A DNA stretch of 64,000 bases. Origin: Conoideocrella luteorostrata (Eukaryota; Ascomycota; Sordariomycetes; Hypocreales; Clavicipitaceae). The position numbers were made by a program, and so were the translations under genes. Shown in pieces: positions 56,483 to 64,000 of this stretch; position 1 is the stretch's first letter, and each line of letters starts with the position of its first letter. The notes under the pieces were generated by a model, which saw only the letters and a program-made list of their open reading frames with translations, had not been told where the DNA came from and made no database searches. The stretch is taken from NCBI GenBank assembly GCA_032433595.1, contig JASWJB010000121.1, forward strand, positions 49,995-113,994, in the 5' to 3' direction.

Positions 56483-58826
56483 ATGGGTAAGAAATATCTT
56501 TCTTTGGACGCTCATTCCGTGTGAGATTGTGCTTGCGTGCAAGTGAAGAGACTCCCAAGGTGCTCCGATGCGACTACCAGACTACCACCCGTAGCAAAGG
56601 GAGCATCAAGACTGGTCGCCCCTCGACCATCGCATATTCCTTTTGCTCCTTGCCACCAGACCTTGAGAAATCACCCCCCAAGATACATTCGTTCAACGAC
56701 ATCTACACTTTCTTGGATTTTCTGACCGGCATTCCACGTGGCTCCCTCCCCCCTTTTTGGAATCTGCAGCATTTCGTGGGCAATACTACTACTTCATCAT
56801 CAAAGACGGAGTTGAGCGTAATCGACATTGGCCTCAGAAATGGCAGCACAAGTTAGACCACGCTCTCGAGATCATCAACGTGACACAGGAGAGGGTCAGA
56901 ATACCTCATCCCTTGAACCAGTCGACGCTCCTGAAGAGATGGGCGATGCTTCGAGCATACATGGAGCAGTCGCTGCAGTCTCATCAGCGACATCTAAAGC
57001 GGCACTGAGCATTGGAACTGGAATCACCCGCCAGTATCGCAGTATGCTTGACGTGGAGGAACCTTCCCAGCCACATCATTCAACGTCTATATCATCACAC
57101 GAGCTGTCTAGTTCGTCAGATCGGGAGGAAGCCACCAAGGACAAAACAAGGAGATCTCAAGCGAATTCAACCAGCGACAGTACCAGTGGAGCGTCTGATA
57201 ATGCTACTGATGACCAGGTCAAGGATCTGAGTTAGCAAAATCCTCGCTCCTGCCTTTGCTTTTCATATGTTCATAATAATCGTGATTCTGTGGAAGCTAT
57301 GTTACTAACATTCTGTCTGTTTAGCTTCGAACAGCTCCGACTCTCTCGCGGGCTCTCCCGCCTTGCTCCCTACTGGCAAGCCTGATCCTGCGGCCACTGC
57401 ACAAGATGTTCATCATTCTGACTCTGCTCCCGTAGTTCCCTCTCAGGCTGTTCCGTCGTCCCTCCAGGAGGCCCGAAACATTGTCCGAAGAAAGCTTACT
57501 GGCTATGTCGGTTTCGCCAACCTTCCTAATCAGTGGCACCGCAAGAGTGTGCGCAAGGGATTTAACTTTAATGTAATGGTTGTTGGTAAGTAGATTTGCA
57601 AGCGTTACAAACTCCTTGAATAGTTCAGCGTACAAGTGCTAATAGGTGTTGTCTCAGGTGAATCCGGCCTTGGCAAGTCTACTCTCGTCAACACCCTCTT
57701 CAATACCTCGCTGTATCCTCCTAGGGAGCGCAAGGGCCCCAGTCACGACATCATTCCCAAGACCGTTCAGATTCAGGCCATTAGCGCCGACATCGAAGAA
57801 GCTGGCGTTCGTCTTCGCTTGACTGTTGTTGATACCCCAGGATTCGGTGACTTCGTTAACAACGATGAGTCTTGGCGTCCCATTGTCGACGACATCGAGC
57901 GCCGCTATGACGCGTATCTTGATGCCGAGAACAAGGTCAACCGCATGAACATTGTTGACAACCGCATTCACGCTTGCGTGTTCTTTATCCAGCCCACCGG
58001 CCACTCTCTGAAGCCTCTGGACATTGAGGTCATGCGACGCCTTCACACCAAGGTCAACTTGATCCCTGTCATTGCCAAATCTGACACCCTTACCGATGAG
58101 GAGATCACCAGCTTCAAGGCTAGAGTAAGTCACTTACAAAACAGTAGCTAATACTGCTATTCTGAGCTGCATTGCTAATAAGCCGCGCAGATTCTGGCCG
58201 ATATCAAGCACCATGGCATTCAGATCTTTGAGGGCCCTAGATATGAGCTTGATGACGAAGAGACAATTGCTGAGAACAACGAGATCATGTCCAAGGTCCC
58301 CTTCGCCGTTGTTGGTGCCACTAATGAGATCAAGACCGCTGACAACCGGGCCGTTCGCGGACGTCAATACCCTTGGGGTATTATCGAGGTTGACAACGAG
58401 GAACACTGCGACTTTGTCAAGCTCCGCCAGATGCTCATCCGAACTCATATGGAGGAGCTCAAGGAGAACACCAACAATACCCTGTATGAGAACTACCGTA
58501 CCGACAAGCTCATTGCTATGGGTGTGTCGCAAGACCCAAGCGTCTTCAAGGAGGTCAATCCTGCTGTGAAGCAGGAAGAGGAGCGCGCTCTACATGAGCA
58601 GAAGTTAGCCAAGATGGAGGCCGAAATGAAGATGGTCTTTCAGCAGAAGGTGGCTGAGAAAGAAAGCAAGCTGAAACAATCCGAAGAAGAGCTCTACGCC
58701 CGTCATAGGGAAATGAAGGAGCAACTCGATCGCCAGCGGGCAGAGCTGGAAGACAAGAAACAGCGCATTGAGAGCGGACGGCCGTTAGAGAAGGAAGGCA
58801 AGCGAAAGGGTTTCTCACTGCGTTAG
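56483..58826 (+). CDS. Septin, Cdc3/AspB class
   Basis: GTP-binding cytoskeletal protein that assembles with other septins into filaments at septa, hyphal tips and branch points. Exons inferred: 56483-56486, 56838-57230, 57325-57585, 57658-58124 and 58191-58826, about 586 residues. The first exon is ATGG followed by a strong GTAAGA donor. Splicing to the CCTCAG acceptor at 56837 gives [13 protein letters not shown] in frame. If that join is wrong, the start is the ATG at 56840, which has an excellent context. A Ser/Thr-rich N-terminal extension of about 140 residues precedes the septin core: the polybasic stretch near [11 protein letters not shown]-loop GESGLGKS at about 220-227, G3 DTPGFGDF, G4 AKSD, and the septin element around [21 protein letters not shown]-terminal coiled coil runs from about 520 to 575. 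[20 protein letters not shown] supports the Cdc3 class. Splice joins all keep the frame. Confidence 0.95.
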
Positions 58827-60189
58827 AACTTGGCGAGAAGCCCCCATTTCGAGTCTACAGCGACACACAGCTTACCATCCCCTCTACGATTACGTCTGAG
58901 TATCCATGACACGCCATACACCAGCAGCTCGACGCCTTTCCTTATCATTTTGATTCTAGTTTCTTTGTCGGCCTTTCTCACAAATTTTTTTTTTGGTCAT
59001 TAATCACAAACTTCTCACTTTAATCACTCCTGAGTAAAAGTTTTCATACCCGAGGCGGATATTCAAGAGAGCGTCATCTGTGAAAGAATAGTCTTGCAGG
59101 TTCGATGCAGGTCTGCAGACTATGAAAAAATAAACAACATTACGAAAGAAAACTAAAGAGTAGTTCGGGTAGTGCGACGGTGATTCGTGGGAATGATGCC
59201 TGGAGCTGTTCTTTTTTTTTTTTTAAATGTCCGCAAGATGGATTCGGCACAAACAATACCTGGAGCCTTATTTTTTGTGCTTTTAAAAGAGAAACCGAAG
59301 ATAATTCCTCTAATCTCGGGGAACAGAGAATAGAGGCACGGAACTTCTTTGGCTGTCGCGTCTCTTGTCTTGGGGATGACGGCCACCTTATTTGTTGTAT
59401 TACCAGTGCGGCGGAAGAATTTGACTTGGCACTGATGTGTTGTGCACACTTATGGTTTCCTTTAATCTATTTGCCCAGCAAGATTGGTCGGCGACACCTG
59501 TATCTTTGGTCTTGTCGTCCTGACTGCCCCGGATACCCTTTGTCGCATCTGTATGGAGCACCGGTTGCGGATTTGACTTGGACAGGAGCAGATGGATGAT
59601 TGGCTGACGAGGGGGTCGAACAGCAACTGTTGTATTTTAGCTGTATGATTAGGACATGTTCTTCCCTCTTGCGATGTCTCGATATACGAATCGCCGCCCA
59701 GGTTCGTTTGTCATTTCTTAGCTAACTTGATTTCATTGTCTTTACTGCTGCGCATTGTGCACTTGGTGTTGGTGATGTATATTTTTCTGATATAATACTG
59801 GTTTCGTCGTGATGGCTCGCTGGGGATGATACTGTGGAATTTGTTTGGTTTATAACCAGTGTAGGACACTTAGTGTAGGACAGAGCGTAGGCTGCAACAG
59901 TAGGAAGAGCAAGTTGTGATGAATAGTGTTGAAGAGTTAGTTGAACGATGAGGTCTAGAATCATGTACGCATGCCTTTAATATCATAAACTGCCGTAATA
60001 TACTCCGTACAATACAATTCAATATGAGCCAAGTGTCGATTCGCTCCTCATTACAGGCCCTCGGTGTGTTCGGACCTTCTATTCGTGGCCAAATTGATGC
60101 CGCCTTATCCGGATTTGGCTTGCCAGAAAACTGCCCGCAACGCGACCTACTCCCTCGGTTTTACCTCGTCTTCTCCTCGATTACTTTCT
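58827..60189. other. Convergent 3' region between septin and FIS1
   Basis: About 1.36 kb, with poly-T/poly-A runs (near 58986 and 59213) and AATAAA near 59125, a possible septin polyadenylation signal. TACTCCGTA lies at about 60001. The 139-codon frame at 59180-59599 is not family-like and I do not call it. Confidence 0.5.
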
Positions 60190-60880
60190 TTATCTTTTCC
60201 TAGCATTCTTAAGCAAGAAAGCTCCAACAACACCAGCAGCAATACTAACGCCACTCAAAATCGCTACGCCCATCAGCCCTTCTTTGGCGACTTTGTCGTC
60301 AATAAGTTGCCGCAAGTCAGAGGCCTGCAAATTTGCTGGTTCCTTGTCAAGGAGAAGATCGTTGTACCGGCGAGCCTCACCGTAGTTGCCGAGTTTGTAG
60401 TTCCCTAGGGCGAGATAGTAGAGGCATTCACGGCGTCTTTCGGGAGAGAGGCGGAATATGTCGGACAGGAGGCGAACGCCGAGCTGTTGGTCGTTGCGGT
60501 TGTTTGATTTAACGAGGCCCTGGACAGAAAAACAACCGGTGTTAGAAAGCTTGCATGCTTGGGAGGAAAGATCACAGTCCAGGATGGCTGGATGGCCGCG
60601 GTGTGTAATATGTACCCATGCGTAGTTGAATTTTGTTTGGACGCCCACCATGTCACCTTCCTTTTCGTATTGGGCTCGTAGGACTTGAAGCTCTGAAGGA
60701 TTTAAGGGCCTAAGTTGATTTTCCATTTGTGTTAAGTATGCATGAAGGTATGGGAGGGCCGAGGTGGAATACTAACGATTCTGCGTCGAGCGCATCTGTG
60801 AGGATTGGATTGGATTGTTAGTGGTTGCCTCGGTAGGGGTCCGTCATGTGGTTGAACTCACAGGGTAGTTGGGTGACCAT
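60190..60880 (-). CDS. FIS1: Mitochondrial fission 1 protein
   Basis: Tail-anchored outer-membrane protein that recruits the dynamin-related fission machinery (Dnm1, via adaptors) to mitochondria and peroxisomes. Four exons are inferred: 60880-60862, 60795-60777, 60709-60616 and 60519-60190 (introns of 66, 67 and 96 bases), giving 153 residues, the normal length. The two first exons are 19 bases each and encode MVTQLPYALDAE. Then come [38 protein letters not shown] (across the third intron), and the TPR-like core ending [20 protein letters not shown]. The C-terminal anchor is [19 protein letters not shown], followed by basic KNARKR. The minus-strand frame that runs through introns from 60726 is an artefact. 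A run of 17 G on the plus strand lies about 105 bases upstream of the start. Confidence 0.96.
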
Positions 60881-61533
60881 TTTGGAGATGTGAAATGCGC
60901 AAAAAGGGGGGAAATAAGGTTGCAAGAAAGAAAGAGGTGGCCCAAACTAAAGAAGTTATAACTCAACGATGTCGAGGTTCTTTTTGGGGGGGGGGGGGGG
61001 GGTTGTTCAATCTGAAAGCTGCTTGTATGCGGAAACGTCGATTGGGCGGTGTTGAAGAGGGACCCTGTTCGGCCAGTTGGATATGTGGCACAGGTGCCAT
61101 TTTCTGGCTGGAGCCTGTGGCGATGGTGACGCTGCTTGGACTGGGACTGTCGGTGAATTATCGGATGTGCAGAAGGGGTCACAGCTGATTAGATAGTTGC
61201 CCGTGACAACGGGAAAAGTGCTGTGGTTGGCTGTGGTTGGTGGAGAAGCGTAGAAGCGTGGTGTGGGGGCTAGACAACGTATGGACGGATGCATTTAGTT
61301 ACGACGGAGAGGAAGACGCCTCTTTGAAGGAAGCAACGCCGTCCGTCTTGAATGCAGAATCGCCGCAGAATCACCCTTCAATTACTTTGCGACACGTGCT
61401 GTTGCGTCACACTGGAACGGCTTTTCCCTCTACCGTACCTACGAGGCGAACCGCAAAACCTTGAAGGCTGAAACATCGCAAACACATAGCTTATCACGTT
61501 GCGGCGCCGCGGCCAGCAAATACCATCTCCAAG
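60881..61533. promoter_or_regulatory. Divergent promoter region, FIS1 / SPC24
   Basis: 653 bases between the two start codons. It holds an unbroken run of 17 G at 60986-61002 (C-run on the FIS1 coding strand), preceded by five T. No further site recognised. Confidence 0.55.
60986..61002. repeat. Homopolymer run of 17 G
   Basis: Seventeen consecutive G on the plus strand within the FIS1/SPC24 divergent promoter. Length polymorphism and sequencing error are both likely at such a tract. Confidence 0.9.
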
Positions 61534-62252
61534 ATGTTACTCTCAGAAGATCCCGCAACGGTAAGCAAAGCCACCCATAAATCCTACGGGAGAAGCCGAT
61601 ATTCGATAATCCAATACGAATTCCAGCTAACAAACCAACGCGGGGGCAGCTCATCAACCACACCATCAACAACTTCAACATCCAGCCGGACAAGCTGGCG
61701 GTCTCACGCGTCAACGAATCTCTCTCCACGCTCCGCCAAGCCCGCGAGCTGCGCATGCACGACGTGGAGGCCAGCCTCAAAAAACTCGGCCGGCAGCTCA
61801 ACACGCTGTCCTCGCAGCACGCCGAGCTCACCGCCTCGCACTCCTCGTCGGACCACGCCTCGCAGATCGCCACGCTCGACACGCGCAAGTTCCGCACCGC
61901 CAAGGCCGCGAGCGACGCGGAGATGGAGGCCGAGCGGCTCGCCCAGCAGGCCGCCGACCTGGCTGCCCGGCTGCAGGAGCTTGATCTGCAGGGCGTGGAG
62001 GGCGACGAGGGCGGCACCGGCACTGTGACGGCCGCGTCGCGTCGCGGCAGGAGGGACGCTGTGGACGATGAGGTGCTGCTCCGGCTCAAGGTCTATCGGA
62101 GCTTGGGGATCGATATCGAGAGGGACGAGAGGGATGGGGAGTGGACCAGGGCGGTGGTGAGGAATGATCGGAAGGCTGATGTGCATGTTGTGAACATGGA
62201 TAAGAAGTTTTCGAGGTATTTCTATGCGAATTACTTTTGGCAGACGTTGTGA
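61534..62252 (+). CDS. SPC24: Kinetochore protein Spc24 (Ndc80 complex)
   Basis: Subunit of the Ndc80 complex (Ndc80, Nuf2, Spc24, Spc25), where the Spc24/Spc25 head links microtubule-binding Ndc80 to the inner kinetochore. Two exons are inferred, 61534-61560 and 61650-62252 (89-base intron), giving 209 residues. Exon 1 encodes MLLSEDPAT. Exon 2 continues [20 protein letters not shown], then a long coiled coil ([20 protein letters not shown] up to [12 protein letters not shown]). After a Gly/Arg-rich linker comes the globular head ([20 protein letters not shown]), ending in the conserved [17 protein letters not shown]+C is clearly higher in exon 2 than in the surroundings. Confidence 0.95.
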
Positions 62253-63041
62253 TTTGAAATTTGGAATTGGAATTGGATCTGAACTTGGACTTGGGAGGAG
62301 CCGAGGAGGCGCAGGACCGTCGTTGGACTGTCATGGGAGTTATATACCCTTGTTTTTATTTCGGAGTTACGGCATTTTGGAATGAGAGCTTGAAATGATG
62401 AATTCTGTCTGATATGTTCTCTATTATGACTCACTCTAGAGCAGGTGTAGCATGCTGATAGTTGAGCTGTTACGAAAATTGTGAATGCCCAGTCAGCGCG
62501 CATGTAGACTGTTCAGTAGTGGCGTTGATTCAAGAGATATTTTCTCTTCACACTAGCTACTGTTTGGAACTGGTTCAATACGACTTGGTGCTGTAATATG
62601 CTATTTTTTGTGGTTCATGCTACATGTGTGAGAGTGTGTAAGTGATGCTACACAAGTAAGTGTCCAGCAATGCATTTTCTCGTTGAACTTTCCCCGGTGA
62701 CTCCGTACCGCAGCTTGATATTATGCTTGAACTGTGTCAAAATAGGGAACATAATGCGTTGATCGTAAATAAAGAAGCCCTTGACAGTATGTACATCTTT
62801 TGCTTCGTCTTTTGCTTCGTCATCCTTCATAACTCATAATATGCGTTGCAATGACATTTCTTAGAAATGTCTCGTCCCTCACCCGGTCCCCCCACAATGC
62901 AACGATACAGTCTTTTTTACATCATTATTCATAAAGCGCGACAGCCATCCTCGGCATATATTTCCAGTCATCATCCACACCCACATCAAGTCATACAAAA
63001 ATCCGTTATTCCTATTCTGAGCACTGGTACAACACCCTTTG
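62253..63041. other. Convergent 3' region between SPC24 and the membrane-protein gene
   Basis: About 790 bases, no gene seen. Short direct repeats TTTTGCTTCGTC occur near 62800 and 62812. No terminator signal recognised with confidence. Confidence 0.45.
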
Positions 63042-63797
63042 TCAGGCAAACATCTTCTTGCTCGCTTTTGGTGACATTGTAAGAGGAAAATAGCCGTCTG
63101 ACTGGCCAATGGTAGTCAGACTATGCAGACGAGAAGCCGAAGGCGTTCTTGCCCTGGAACTGTTAGGCGATGAGAGCCCTGCAGTCCTGGATTCTGGACT
63201 TCTCCGTCTGGTTTTCATCATCAACACTCCACCATCACCAGGCGTCGTGACACCGCCGCTAGATGAGGATCGGTGATGATGTCGACCGAAGCCTCGATCT
63301 GGCAGTTCCATACGAGAGTTGATTGTCGTCCAAACATCGTCATCATCGCCGGAACGCCACCCACCAATGCCCTCAAAATCTCTCTCCGGCCCAACGCTAG
63401 GCATGAGACCCAGACCAAATTCACCTACTGGCGTGGTGCTACCGGCAGAGGACAAAATACTGATGCTGCTGCTGGGCCGACGGCGTCGGCGTCTTTGAAA
63501 TAACGGCTGCTGGTTGATGGAAGAAGCCGTTGAGCTGTCTTCATTACTGCTCACTGCGGAACTGTTGAAAGTGGCTGGCAAGCGGGCTTCGTGACTCACG
63601 TAACTCGTATGAAACTTGATACTGGCGAGAGATTGCGGTATGAGGGAAAGGGCGACATCCAGATACACAATGAGGACCCGGAAAATGAGAACGGCAAAGG
63701 CAAGGGTGGTGGTGATCCCAGCAAGTAAGGCAAGAGGAACCGTGACAAGAAACAAAAAAGGCACGACAAAGGCGTAGACGGGATTGAGCAGCGCCAT
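63042..63797 (-). CDS. Small predicted membrane protein of unknown function
   Basis: Single-exon frame of 251 residues from the first in-frame ATG (63797). The N-terminus holds two closely spaced hydrophobic segments, at about 8-30 (AFVVPFLFLVTVPLALLAGI) and 32-58 (TTTLAFAVLIFRVLIVYLDV), likely a membrane hairpin. The rest is hydrophilic and low in complexity, rich in Ser, Arg and Gly, with an RRRRRR stretch near residue 105 and TTPGDGG, SPNSSRARTPSASR segments that look like phosphorylation-prone disordered sequence. I do not recognise the family. The composition, the ATG in a good CCATGGC context and the membrane hairpin argue for a real gene. Confidence 0.72.
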   Translation of the reverse strand: MALLNPVYAFVVPFLFLVTVPLALLAGITTTLAFAVLIFRVLIVYLDVALSLIPQSLASIKFHTSYVSHEARLPATFNSSAVSSNEDSSTASSINQQPLFQRRRRRRPSSSISILSSAGSTTPVGEFGLGLMPSVGPERDFEGIGGWRSGDDDDVWTTINSRMELPDRGFGRHHHRSSSSGGVTTPGDGGVLMMKTRRRSPESRTAGLSSPNSSRARTPSASRLHSLTTIGQSDGYFPLTMSPKASKKMFA

Positions 63798-64000
63798 GGC
63801 AATCACATGGGCTGGTTGGATGAGGGTACAGTCGTATGATTAACACCAGACTTTACATGTCGCAGTCTGATAAGCGTAGCAACTTGTAAGCGATGAGTCC
63901 CACAGCCGATCTGTGTATTTTGTCTTGGTGGCCTCTTCTTGTGCTGCTGGGTTGCTGTCAGGTTATACTCCGTAGATATATATATATATATATGTGTGTG
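63798..64000. other. Upstream flank of the membrane-protein gene
   Basis: About 200 bases to the window edge. Contains TACTCCGTA at about 63967 directly followed by an (AT)n tract. Confidence 0.5.

Noticed and set aside
59180..59599. 139-codon frame 3' of the septin gene
   Set aside because: Starts at poly-T-rich 3' flank sequence, Cys/Trp-rich without motif, probably chance.

Overview
The window is filamentous ascomycete nuclear DNA, most likely from the order Hypocreales (Sordariomycetes). This placement is an inference from recalled protein families; no search could be run. The signs are short GT-AG introns of about 50 to 130 bases, a xylanase regulator of the XYR1/XlnR type, separate alpha and beta subunits of a type I fatty acid synthase encoded head to head, and housekeeping genes typical of filamentous fungi (Ku70/mus-51, the Cdc3-type septin, Spc24, Fis1, Lsm4). 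Gene density is moderate, with long intergenic stretches. I see no tRNA, rRNA, CRISPR array or intact transposon.

Layout. 0.8-3.8 kb: XYR1-type zinc cluster regulator (+). 5.8-7.0 kb: bZIP protein (+). 7.0-14.8 kb: an island without a convincing gene, holding a tandem repeat array at its left edge and several decayed copies of dispersed repeats whose differences are mostly transitions, as expected after RIP (repeat-induced point mutation). 14.9-16.4 kb: guanine deaminase (-). 17.7-33.7 kb: fatty acid synthase, beta subunit (-) and alpha subunit (+), sharing a 3.9 kb intergenic region. 34.2-37.1 kb: LSM4 (-) and a mitochondrial PPR-like protein (+), divergent. 37.1-43.0 kb: a second gene-poor stretch with two small tandem repeats and a damaged SRPK-like kinase gene. 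43.1-44.8 kb: DHA1-type MFS transporter (+). 45.6-48.4 kb: a regulator with a centrally placed Zn2Cys6 cluster (-). 49.1-51.1 kb: Ku70 (-), head to head with ferrochelatase at 51.6-52.9 kb (+). 52.9-56.5 kb: no gene seen. 56.5-58.8 kb: Cdc3/AspB septin (+). 60.2-60.9 kb: FIS1 (-). 61.5-62.3 kb: SPC24 (+). 63.0-63.8 kb: small predicted membrane protein (-).

How the genes relate. The only clear functional unit is the FAS pair: beta carries acetyl transfer, enoyl reduction, dehydration and malonyl/palmitoyl transfer, while alpha carries ACP, ketoreduction, condensation and phosphopantetheinyl transfer. With no polyketide synthase or other specialised-metabolism enzyme nearby, this looks like the primary cytosolic FAS. 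The rest is a mixed chromosomal neighbourhood (nitrogen/purine salvage, haem, DNA repair, septation, kinetochore, mitochondrial fission, RNA processing). I found no clear new biological system. The strongest unexplained signal is a dispersed 9-mer, TACTCCGTA/TACGGAGTA. I counted about 16 copies by eye, all outside coding exons, against roughly 0.5 expected by chance.
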